DNA from: Actinoplanes couchii
Lineage (GTDB): Bacteria; Actinomycetota; Actinomycetes; Mycobacteriales; Micromonosporaceae
Direction: 5' to 3'
Length of the DNA stretch: 64,000 nt
Assembly: GCF_016862075.1 (NCBI RefSeq)
Contig: NZ_BOMG01000064.1
Location: 1 to 64,000, forward strand
Shown: piece after piece, positions 1-17,600 of the stretch
Position numbering within the stretch: the stretch's first letter is position 1
How the letters are laid out: every line of letters begins with the position of its first letter
Translations under genes and position numbers: made by a program
The notes under the pieces: model-generated
Told to the model about the DNA's origin: nothing
Databases searched by the model: none
The model's input: only the letters and a program-made list of their open reading frames with translations

Positions 1-5628
<5,628 letters not shown>

Positions 5629-5637
5629 GTCAGGGAA

Positions 5638-5643
5638 CCTTTC
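5638..5643 (-). promoter_or_regulatory. Ribosome binding site of PKS-E
   Basis: GAAAGG, 9 nt before ATG at 5628. The leader resembles that of PKS-C: the same hexamer, and GAC directly before the start codon. Confidence 0.65.
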
Positions 5644-5675
5644 GTTGAGCTGTTCGGTCGCGGCGCGGGGGTGGA

Positions 5676-8600
5676 CTACGCGCGGCCGAGTTCCCGGTCG
5701 ATGAGGTCGAACATCTCGTCGTCGGAGGAGAGGTCCAGGTCGTTGTCGTCGGCGTCCGCCGTCAGGTCGTCGTCCAGCCGGTGCTGCAGGGCGCGCAGCC
5801 GGGCGACGAGCAGGGCGCGGTCGGCCGGGTCCAGGTCGGCCGCGCCGACCGCGGACTCCAGCCCGGCCAGCTCGGTGAAGACCGGTGTGCCGGCGGTGTC
5901 GCCGGGCCGCAGCTCGGAGCGCAGTCGCCGGGCCAGGCCGAGGGGTGTCGGGTAGTCGAAGATGAGGGTGGTCGGCAGCCGCAGACCGGTCTCGGTGTTG
6001 AGCCGGTTGCGCAGCTCCACCGCGGTCACCGAGGACATGCCGAGGTCGAGGAAGCCACGTTCGGCTTCGACCTCGTCCGCGGAGGCGTGCCCGAGGACGG
6101 TGGCGACGTGCCCGGCGACCAGCCGGAGCAGGGTCTTCTCCTGCTCGGCCGGGCTGAGCGGGGCGAGCCGGCCGGCGAGGCTCTCCTCGTTCCCGGTCCC
6201 GGCGGTCGCGGCGGCGGTCCGGCGGGTGGCCCGCACCAGCCGGCTGAACAGTGGCGTCGACTCGGCGGTGGGCCGCAGCAGCACCGGCACCAGCAGGGCC
6301 TCGCCGGAGGCGACGGCGGCGTCCAGCATGGCCAGGCCGGTGCCGGTCGGGATCGGCAGCAGCCCGGCCCGGGTCATCCGGGACACGTCGGCGGCGTCCA
6401 GGTCACCGGTCAGGCCGCTGCGCTGCTCCCAGAAGCCCCAGGCCAGCGAGGTGCCGGGCAGTCCGGCGGCGCGCCGTCGTTCGGCCAGGTCGTCCAGGAC
6501 GGCGTTGGCCGCGGCGTAGTTGGCCTGGGCCAGGCCACCGGCGACCCCGGCGAACGAGGAGAACAGCACGAACTGCTGCAGGTAGCGGTCCCGGGTCAGG
6601 TCGTCCAGGTGGATCGCCGCGTCCGCCTTGGGGCGCAGCACCGCGTCCAGGCGGTCCGGGGTGAGCGACTCGATCAGGCCGTCGTCGAGCACCCCGGCGG
6701 CGTGCACGACACCGGTCAGGTCGGGGATGCCGGCCAGCACCGCGGCGAGGCTGTCGCGGTCGGCGACGTCGCAGGTCACCATGCTCACCTCGGCGCCCAG
6801 GGCGGTGAGCCGGTCGCGCAGGGCCGCCGCTCCGGGCGCGGCCGGGCCGCGCCGTCCGAGCAGGACCAGCCGGGGCACCCGGTGGGTGCCGGCCAGGTGC
6901 TCGGCGACGAGCGCGCCGAGGCCGCCGGTGCCGCCGGTGATGAGCACCGTGCCGGTGCCCCACCGGACGTCGGCGGCCGGTGCGGGCGCGCGGTCCAGGC
7001 GGGGCACCGTCGCCCGGCCGGACCGGATCCGGATCTGTGGCTCGTCCGACGCGGTGGCGGCGGCGATCCGCTCGTCGCCGGGGACGGCGTCCAGGAGCTG
7101 GAACCGGCCCGGGTGCTCGGACTGCGCGGACCGGACCAGGCCGTGCACGCCCGGGTCGGTGGAGACCAGGACGAGCTTGCCGTCGCGGTCGGCGGCCAGC
7201 CATTCCTGGATCTCCGCCAGAGCGGTGTGCACGTCGGCGACCGCCCGGACGGTGCCGTCCGGTGCGCCGTCGAGGGTGATCGGCTCCCACTCCACGTGGT
7301 AGAGCGGCGCGCTGCCGCCCGCGGCGAGCACGACCTGGTCGGCCGGGGTAAGGGTGACGGCGTCGGCGGTGACCACCGGTGATCCGGCCGCGTCCAGCGC
7401 GACCATTGCCACCTCGTCACCGTCGCCGGTGGTGTGCACGGTCAGTTCGGTGGCCCCGGTGGCGTGCACGGTGACCCCGCGCCAGCCGGTCGGCAGGCCC
7501 CGATCGGCGAACGCGGCGGCCAGCAGGTCCGGGTGCAGCCGGAAGCCGGACGCGTCGTCGACCCGGACCCGGATCCCCTCCCCCTGCGCGGGCCGCGCGG
7601 TGGTGGCGGTGGCGGTGAGACGGCCGGTGGCGTGCCGGGTCCACGGCTCGGACGCGTCGCGGCGGGCGTGCACGGTGAGGTCACCGTCGCCGGTGACGAT
7701 CACCTGTACGTCCCGGTCGCCGTCCAGGACCAGCGGGGTGACCTCGTCGAGGGTGCCGACGACGGGCAGGCCCGCCTCGTCGCCGGCCCTCGTCGCCCAA
7801 TCCAGCAGGGCGCTGCCGGGCACGACCACCCGGTCGCCGAGGCGGTGCGCGTCCAGCCAGGGCTGGGTGCCGACACCGATCCGGCCGGTCAGCACGGTTC
7901 CGGCGTCACCGGCCAGGTGCACGACGGTGTCCAGGCCGGACGGGTCGCGGCGGGCGCCGGGCTCCAGCCAGTAGCGGTCGCGCTGGAAGGCGTACACCGG
8001 CAGCGGGACGATCCGGCCGGGCAGCGCCCAGTCCACGGCGACCCCGCGGACGTGCGCCTCGGCCAGGGAGGTCAGCAGCCGGGCCGGGGTGCCGTCGCCG
8101 CGGCGCAGCGAGCCGATCACCACCGCGTCGGCGCCGGCAGCGGCAGCGGTGTCCTCGATGCTGCCGCCGAGCACCGGGTGCGGGCTGCACTCGACGAACA
8201 CGTCGTAGCCCTGGCCGAGCAGGGCGGTCAGCGACTCCTCCAGGCGTACGGTGCGGCGCAGGTTCTGGTACCAGTACTCGCCGTCCAGTTCGGTGGTGTC
8301 CGCCCAGTCCGCGGTGACGGTGGACAGGAACGGGACGTCGGCGGTCCGGGGGGTCAGGCCGTCGAGCCGGTCCAGCAGCAGGTCGTGGATGGTCTCCACG
8401 TGGGCGGAGTGCGACGCGTAGTCGACCGGGATCCGCTTGGCGCGCAGGCCGTCGGCGACACACTTGCCGACCAGCTCGTCCAGATCCTCGGGGTCACCGG
8501 CGACCACGACCGTGCCGGGACCGTTGATCGCGGCGATCGAGACGCCGTCGTAACCGGCCAGGCGGGCCTGGACGTCGGCGTGCGGCGCGGCGATCGAGGC

Positions 8601-11600
8601 CATCCCGCCGAGCCCGGACAGCGAGCCGGCGATGGCCTGGCTGCGCAGCGCCACCACCTTGGCGCCGTCGGCGAGCGACAGCGCGCCGGCGACCACGACC
8701 GCGGCGATCTCGCCCTGGGAGTGGCCGAGCACGGCCGCCGGGCGGACCCCGCGGGCCTGCCACACCGCGGCGAGCGAGACCATCACCGCCCAGAGGGCGG
8801 GCTGCACCACGTCGACGCGGTCCAGCAGGTCCGGGTCGGCGAGCGCCTCGGTGAGCGACCAGTCGGTGTACGGGGCCAGCGCGTCGGCGCACTCGGCCAG
8901 GCGGGCCGCGAAGACCGGGTCGCCGAGCAGGTCCCGGCCCATGCCGGCCCACTGGGCGCCCTGGCCGGGGAAGACGAACACCACCCGGCGGTCCCGGCCG
9001 GCGGCGGAGCCGGTCACGACGCGCGGGTCGGGGGTACCGGTGAGGTAGGCCCGCAGTGCTGCGGCCGGGTCGTCGCCGACCGCCACCAGGCGCTTCTCGT
9101 GCAGGGACCGGGTCTCGGTCAGGGAGCGGGCGATGTCCGCCGGGTCACCCGTCACGCCGAGCAGGGCTTCGGCCTGGCCGCGCAGGGCCTTCTCGGAACG
9201 GGCCGACAGCACCCACGGCACCGGGCCGTCGTGCGGTGCGGGCTCCTCGATCGACGCGGCGGGAGCGGGGGCCTCCTCCAGGATGACGTGCGCGTTGGTG
9301 CCGGAGACACCGAACGAGGAGACACCGGCCCGGCGGGTCCGCTCCCCCGCCGGCCACGCGACCGGCTCGCCGAGCAGGTTGATCGTGTCGGTCCACTCCA
9401 CGTGCGGGGTGGGCGCGTCCAGGTGCAGGGTGCGCGGCAGGCTGCCGTGGCGCAGCGCGAGCACCATCTTCATGATGCCGGTGACACCGGCGGCGGCCTG
9501 GGTGTGGCCGATGTTCGACTTCACCGAGCCCAGGTGCAGCGGCTGCCCGGCGGCCCGGTCCCGGCCGTACGTGGCGATCAGGGCCTGTGCCTCGATCGGG
9601 TCGCCGAGACGGGTGCCGGTGCCGTGCGCCTCGACCGCGTCCACGTCGGAGGTGGACAGGCCGGCCGACGCCAGGGCGGCCATGATGACCCGCTGCTGGG
9701 AGGGCCCGTTGGGGGCGCTCAGGCCGTTGGACGCGCCGTCCTGGTTGACCGCGGAACCGCGTACGACAGCAAGGATCTGATGGCCGTTGGCCTGGGCGTC
9801 GGAGAGCCGCTCGACCAGCAGCAGCCCGGCGCCCTCGGAGAACCCGGCGCCGTCGGCCGAGGCGGCGAACGCCTTGCTGCGGCCGTCCATCGCCAGGCCA
9901 CGCTGACGGGCGAAGTCGACGATGATCCGCGGTGAGGTCATCACCGTGACACCACCGGTCAGGGCCATCTCGCACTCACCGGCACGCAGCGCGTTGACCG
10001 CCATGTGCAGGGCGACCAGCGACGAGGAGCAGGCGGTGTCGACGGTGACCGCGGGGCCTTCGAGGCCAAACGTGTACGCCACCCGGCCGGAGACCACGCT
10101 CAGCGCGTTGCCGTTGTTGATGTACGGGGCGAGTTCCGCCGGCACGTCGGTGACCCGGGACAGGTAGTCGCTGGAGGAGACCCCGGCGAACACGCCGACC
10201 TGCCGTCCCCGCACCGACCGGGGATCGATGCCGCCGCGCTCGAACAGCTCCCACGCGGTCTCCAGCAGGATCCGCTGCTGCGGGTCCATGGCCAGGGCCT
10301 CCCGCGGCGAGATGCCGAAGAAACCGGCGTCGAAACCGGCGACCGCGTCCAGGAAACCGCCCTCGCGGGTCCGGGACGAGCCGGGGCTGTCCGGGACGTC
10401 GTCGTACAGGCCGTCCAGATCCCAGCCGCGGTCGGCCGGGAACGCGGCGACACCGTCGCGGCCGCTGTCCAGCATGGCCCAGAGGTCCTCGGGGGAACGG
10501 ACCCCGCCGGGCAGCCGGCAGGCCATCGCGACGATGGCGATCGGCTCGTCCGCTCCGGCGGCGACGGGCGCGGGGGCGGCGGTGACGGTCGCGGAGTCGC
10601 CGGTCAGCTCGGCGAGCAGGTGGGCGGTCAGGGCATCCGGGCTGGGGTGGTCGAAGACCAGGGTGGCCGGCAGCTTCAGCCCGGTCGCGGTGGACAGCCG
10701 GTTGCGCAGCTCCACCGCGGTCAGCGAGTCGAAGCCGAGATCCCGGAACGCCTGACCGGAGTCGACGGCGGTGCCCGGCGCGTGGCCGAGCACGGCTGCC
10801 GCGTACGAGGCGACCAGGTCCAGCAGGGTCCGGCGCTGGTCGGCGGCGGGCAGCCCGGCGAGGCGCTGCCGCAGGTCGCCGCTGCCGCCGGTGGAGGCGG
10901 CCCGGCGCCGGGTGCCGGCACCGGCCAGACCGCGCAGGATCGGCGGCAACTCGGTGCGGGGGCGGTGGCGCAGCCCGGCCAGGTCGAGGCGGACCGGGAC
11001 GAGCTGGGCCCGGCGGGCGGTCAGGGCGGCGTCGAACAGGGCGAGGCCGTCCTCGGTGGACATCGGCAGGCCGCCCTGCCGGGACCTGGCCTGCCCGGTG
11101 TCGCCGAGGTGCCGGGTCATGTCGCTGGCCTGCGCCCACAGACCCCAGGCCAGCGAGGTGCCGGGCAGGCCGGCGGTGCGGCGGCGCTGGGCCAGCCCGT
11201 CCAGGAACGCGTTGGCGGCGGCGTAGTTGCCCTGGCCCGGTGAGCCGAACACACCGGCCGCGGACGAGAAGAACACCATCTCGGCGAGGTCGTGGCCGCG
11301 GGTCAGTTCGTCCAGGTGCCGGGCCGCGCCGGCCTTCGGGAGCATGACGGCGTGCAGCCGCTGCGGGGTCAGCGAGTCCACGGTGCCGTCGTCGAGGATT
11401 CCGGCGGCGTGCACCACGGCGGTGAGCGGGTGCTCCGGGTCGACCCGGGCGAGCAGGGCGGCCACGTCGTCGCGGACCGCCACGTCGGCGGCGGCCACGG
11501 TGACCCGGGCGCCCGCCGCGGTCAGCTCGGCGGCCAGCTCCCGGGCGCCGGGGGTGTCCGGGCCGCGGCGGCCGGCCAGCAGCAGGTGCCGGACGCCGTG

Positions 11601-14600
11601 CCGGGCCACCAGGTGCCGGGCCAGCAGGCCACCGAGTTCGCCGGTGCCGCCGGTGATCAGGACAGTGCCGTCCGGGTTCCAGGCGCGCGGGACGGTGAGC
11701 ACCACCTTGCCGGTGTGCCGGGCCTGGGACATGTGCCGGAACGCCTCCGGGGCGTGCTGGATGTCCCAGGCGGTGATCGGCAGGTGCCGCAGCACACCGG
11801 CCTCGAAGAGGGCGACCAGCTCGGTGAGCATCTGGCCGATCCGCTCCGGCCCGGCCTCGGCCAGGTCGAACGCGCGGTAGCCGATGTCCCGTCCGGTGCC
11901 GGCCGTCGCGGCGTCACGGATGTCGGTCTTGCCCATCTCGATGAACCGGCCGCCGTCGCCCAGCAGGCGCAGCGACGCGTCCACGAAGTCGCCGACGAGG
12001 GAGTTCAGCACCACGTCGACGCCGCCGGCGAAGGCCTGCTCGAAGTCCAGGGTGCGGGAGTCGGCCAGGTGATCCTCGGCGAAACCGTCGGCGCGCAGCA
12101 GGTACTGCTTGCCGAGGCTCGCGGTGCCGTACACGTCGGCGCCGAGGTGCCGGGCGACCTGGGTGGCCGCCATGCCGACGCCGCCGGTGGCCGCGTGGAT
12201 CAGGATCTTCTCGCCGGCCCGCAGCCCGGCCAGGTCGTTGAGGGCGTAGAAGGCGGTCAGGAACACCACCGGGACGGCGGACGCCTCGGCGAACGTCCAC
12301 GACACCGGGAAGGTGGACAGCACCCGGTGGTCGGCGACCGCGTGGGTGCCGAAACCGCCGGTGATCATGCCCATCACCCGGTCGCCGGGAGCGAGGGTGG
12401 TGACGTCCGGGGCGACCTCGACGACCACGCCGGCCGCCTCGGAGCCGAGGAACGGGGCGTCACCCGGGTACATGCCCAGGACGTTGAGGACGTCGCGGAA
12501 GTTCAGGCCGGCCGCGCGGACGGCGATCCGGACCTGGCCCGGCGCCAGCGGCTCCCCCGCGTCGGGGACCGGCACGATCGCCAGGTTGTCGACGGTGCCC
12601 CGGACCGGGATGTCCAGGCGCCAGGGCTGGGCCGGGTCGTCGACGGTCAGGCCCGCGGCGGCACGTTCCAGGCGAGGGATGAAACCTTCACCGCGGCGTA
12701 CGACGAACTGGGGCTCCCCGGTCGCGACCAGGCGCGGCAGCACCTCCGCCGAGGCCGGGGAACCGTCCAGGTCGGCCAGGGTGATGCGGTCCGGATTCTC
12801 CGACTGGGCCGAGCGGACCAGGCCCCAGACGGCGGCGGCGTCCACGTCGGTGACGGTGTCGCCGGCCGCGTTCTCGGTCACCACGACCAGGTGGTCGTGA
12901 CCGGCCCGCAGATGTTCCAGGACACCCGCCGGGTCGGCGGCGTGCACCACTGTGAAGCCGGTCGCGGGCTGGTCGGCGGGCGTGACCGGGATCCAGCCGA
13001 GCCGGTAGAGCGAGTCGGCGCGGCGCGGCGCCGGTACGGCGGCCGGGCGGACGGTGAGGGCTTCGACGGTGGCGACCGGCTGGCCCGCGCCGTCGGCCAT
13101 GATCACCGTGATGGTGTCCGGGCCGGTGCCGGTGATCCGCACCCGCAGGGCGGTGGCGCCGGTGGCGTGCAGCGACACCCCGGTCCAGGAGAACGGCATG
13201 CCGGCGCCACCGTCGGTGGACAGCGGGCCCAGCGTGGCCGGGTGCAGCGCGGCGTCCAGCAGCGCCGGGTGCAGGCCGAAGACACCGGAGTCGGTGTCCG
13301 GCAGCACCACGTCGGCGAGGATGTCCGCGCCCTGGCGCCAGGCGGCCCGCACTCCGCGGAACGCCGGACCGTAGCCGTACCCGGCCTCGGCGAGCCCGTC
13401 GTAGAACGCGCCGACGTCGAGGGCCTCGGCGCCGGCCGGCGGCCAGGCCCCGGTGTCGGCGGCCGGAATGTCGGCGGTCGCGGAGAGGCTGCCGGAGGCG
13501 TGCAGGGTCCATTCGCCGCCGGTACGCCCGTGCAGGGTGACCGGGCGGGAACCGGTCTCGTCCGGGGCGTCCACGGCGATCTGGATCCGCACGTCGCCGC
13601 GCTCCGGGACGAGCACCGGCGCGTGCAGGGTGAGTTCGTCGACCCGGCCGCAGCCGACCTCGTCGCCGACCCGGATGACCGCCTCGACCAGCGCCGCGCC
13701 GGGCACCAGCACGACACCGCCGAGGGCGTGGTCGGCCAGCCACGGGTGGGTGCGCAGCGACCAGGTCGCGGTGACCACCAGGCCGTCGCCGCCGGCCAGG
13801 TGCACGGCCGGGCCGAGCATCGCGTGGTCCAGTCCGTCCGGCCCGGCCGCCTCGGTGGCCCGCGGCCAGAACCGCTGGTGGGCGAACGGGTAGGTGGGCA
13901 GCGCGACGGGCGCCGCACCGGGGAACAGCGTGCCGGCGTCGACCGGGACGCCGTGGCCGCGGGCCTCGGCGAGCGCGGTCAGGAAACGGGCCGGGCTGCC
14001 CTCGCCGCGGCGCAGGGTGCCGAGCGCGGACGCGGTGACCCCGCTGTCCTCGATGGTCTCCCGCAGTCCAGGAGTGACCACCGGGTGGGCGCTGATCTCC
14101 AGGAAGACGCGGTGGCCGTCGGTGAGCAGGGCGCGGGTGGTCCGCTCGAACTCGACGGTCTGCCGCAGGTTGCGGTACCAGTAGTCCGCGGTCAGCCCGG
14201 CGGTGTCGATCTCTTCTCCGGTGACGGTGGACCAGAACGGGACGTCGCCGGTCCGCGGCGTGATCGGGGCGAGCACGTCGAGCAGCTCCGCCTCGATCGC
14301 CTCCACGTGCGCGGAGTGCGAGGCGTAGTCCACGTCGACCCGCTTGGCCCGGACACCGTCGGTGGTGCAGGCGGCGACCAGCTCGTCCAGCGCGACCGGA
14401 TCACCGGCGACCACAGCGGAGTACGGGCCGTTGACCGTCGCGACCGACAGCAGCTCACCCCAGGCGGCGATCCGCTCGCGGACCTCGGCGACCGGGCTGC
14501 CGATCGAGGCCATGCCGCCCCGGCCGGCCAGCGCGGTGATCGCCCGGCTGCGCAACGCGACCACCCGGGCGCCGTCCTCGAGGGACAGCCCACCGGCGAC

Positions 14601-17600
14601 CACGGCCGCGGCGATCTCACCCTGGGAGTGGCCGACCACGGCGGCCGGCTCCACCCCGTGGGCCCGCCACAGCTCGGCCAGCGACACCATCATCGCCCAG
14701 AGCGCGGGCTGGACCACGTCGACCCGGTCCAGGTCACCGGCGCGGAGCACGTCGATCAGGTCCCAGTCGGTGTACGGGCGCAACGCCTCGGCGCAGGCAC
14801 GCAGCCGGGCCGCGAAGACCGGCGACCCGTCGAGCAGGCCGAGCGCCATCTCCGGCCACTGCGAGCCCTGTCCGGGGAAGACGAAGACCGGCTTCTCCTG
14901 GCCCCGGGCGACGGTCGTGCCGGACAGCGTGTCCAGCGCGGCGATCAACTCGTCGCGGCCGCCGGCCACCACGGCACCGCGGTGCGGCAGCGCCGCCCGG
15001 GTGGCGAGCAGCGAGTACGCCACGTCGCGCGGGTCGGCGTCGGTGTCCCGCAGGTGCGCGGCGAGTGCACGGGCCTGCGCGCGGACCCCGTCGGCGCTGC
15101 GCGCGGACAGCATCAGCGGCACCGGGCCGTCCTCGGCCGGGCCGGCCGGGACCACAGTCGGCGGGGCCTCCTCGATGATCACGTGCGCGTTGGTGCCGGA
15201 GATGCCGAACGACGAGACACCGGCCCGGCGGGTCCGCTCCCCGGCCGGCCACGGGGTGTGCTCGGCGAGCAGGGCGACCGCGCCGTCGCTCCAGTCCACG
15301 TGCGAGGTCGGCGCGTCCAGGTGCAGGGTGCGCGGCAGGCTGCCGTGGCGCAGCGCGAGCACCATCTTCATGATCCCGGCGACGCCGGCGGCGGCCTGGG
15401 TGTGGCCGATGTTCGACTTCACCGCGCCCAGGTGCAGCGGGGCGGTGCGGTTCCGGCCGTACGCGGCGATCAGCGCCTGCGCCTCGATCGGGTCGCCGAG
15501 ACGGGTGCCGGTGCCGTGCGCCTCGACCGCGTCCACGTCACCCGGTTCCAGGCCGGCGTTGGCCAGGGCCTGCCTGATGACGCGCTGCTGGGCGGGGCCG
15601 TTCGGGGCACTCAGGCCGTTGGAGGCGCCGTCCTGGTTGACCGCGGTCCCGCGTACCACCGCAAGGATCTCGTGGCCCTTTGCTTTCGCGTCGGAGAGAC
15701 GCTCGACCAGGACGAGACCGACGCCCTCGGCCCACCCGGTGCCGTCCGCGCCCTCGGCGAACGGCTTGCAGCGGCCGTCCGGGGCCAGGCCGCGCTGGCG
15801 GGAGAACTCGACGAACGAGTACGGCGTGGACATCACCGTGACACCGCCGGCCAGCGCCAGGTCGCATTCCCCGGACCGCAGCGAGTTGACCGCCAGGTGC
15901 AGGGCGACCAGCGACGACGAGCAGGCGGTGTCCACCGACACGGCCGGGCCCTCGAAGCCGAAGGTGTACGCCACCCGGCCGGAGAGCACGCTCATCGCGT
16001 TGCCGGTGAGCAGGTGCCCGGCGACCTCGTCGGCGCTGCCCGCCATCAGGCCCTGGTAGTCGTTGGAGTTGACACCGGCGAACACCCCGGTCGAGCTGCC
16101 GCGCAACGTGTCCGGGTCGATCCCGGCACGTTCCAGCAGCTCCCACGAGGTCTCCAGGAGCAGCCGCTGCTGCGGGTCCATGGCCAGCGCCTCACGCGGC
16201 GAGATGCCGAAGAAGCCGTGATCAAAACCGGCCACGTCGGTGAGGAAACCACCTTCGCGGGCGTACGACGTGCCCTGGTGGTCCGGGTCCGGGTCGTAGA
16301 GGTTGTCCAGATCCCAGCCACGGTCCTCCGGGAATCCGGTGACCCCGTCCACCCCGTCGGCCAGCAGCCGCCAGAAGTCCTCCGGCGACGACACCCCACC
16401 GGGCAGGCGGCAGGCCAGCGACACGATCGCGATCGGTTCGTCCGAGCCCACGGTGGCCGCGGCGACCGGGCCCGTACCGTCGGCGCCGGTGATCTCCGCC
16501 GTCAGGAAGGCGGCGACCGCGGCGGCGGTCGGGTGGTCGAACAGCAGCGTGGCGGGCAGCTTCAGCCCGGTCGCGGCGGCCAGCCGGTTGCGCAGCTCCA
16601 CCGCGGTCAGCGAGTCGAAACCGAGATCCCGGAAGGCCCGTCCGGCGTCCACACCGTCCGCCGACGCGTGCCCGAGCACCCCGGCCACCTGCTCGCGGAC
16701 CAGGGTCAGCAGATCCCGGTCCGCAGTGGCCGAACCGGCCGGCCCGCGGCGGGCCGGAGCGGTGACCACGTCGGCGAACAGCGGAGCGGGCCGGGCCGCG
16801 GTCATCGCGGTGGCGTAGACCGGCCAGTCGATGTCCGCGACGGTGACCGTGGCCCGCTCGGCGACGATCGCCGACTCCAGCGCGGCGAGGGCCCGGCGCG
16901 GGTCGAGCGGGCGCAGCCCGAGCCGGCGGGCCGAAGCGTGTGCGGCCTCGTCGGCGCCCATGCCGGCCGCCCACGGTCCCCACGCCACCGAGATCGCCGG
17001 CTTTCCGGCGGACCGGCGGCTCTCGGCCAGGGCGTCCAGATAGGTGTTGGCGGCGGCGTAGTTCGCCTGGCCCTGGTTGCCGATCGCGCCCGCGATCGAG
17101 GAGAACAGCACGAACATGCCGACATCGCCGAGCAGCTCGTCCAGGTTGGCGGCGGCCTGCGCCTTGGCGCGCAGCACCGTGTCCAGGCGCTCCGGGGTGA
17201 GCGAGGTGAGCAGGCCGTCGTCGAGGACACCCGCAGCGTGCACGACGCCGTCGAAGGTCTCGGTGGCCAGCAGGGCGGCGAGCGCGTCCCGGTCGGCGAC
17301 GTCGCAGGCCACCACGGTGACACGGTCGTCCGGTTCGGGGGCGCCCGGGGCCTCCGGTCCACGTCGGCTCGCCAGCACGATCCGCTCGGTGCCATGGTCG
17401 AGCAGCCAGCGGGTCAGGTGGGTGCCGAGCGCGCCGGTGCCGCCGGTGACCAGCACCCGGGCCGGCGCGGTCCAGTCCGCGGCGGACGGCAGGGTGGTGC
17501 GGCGCAGGCGGCGGGCCAGCGTGCCCCCGGCCCGGATCGCGACCTGGTCCTCGGCCCCGCCGAGAACGGCCGCCAGGGCGTCCGCGACGGTCGCGTCCAC

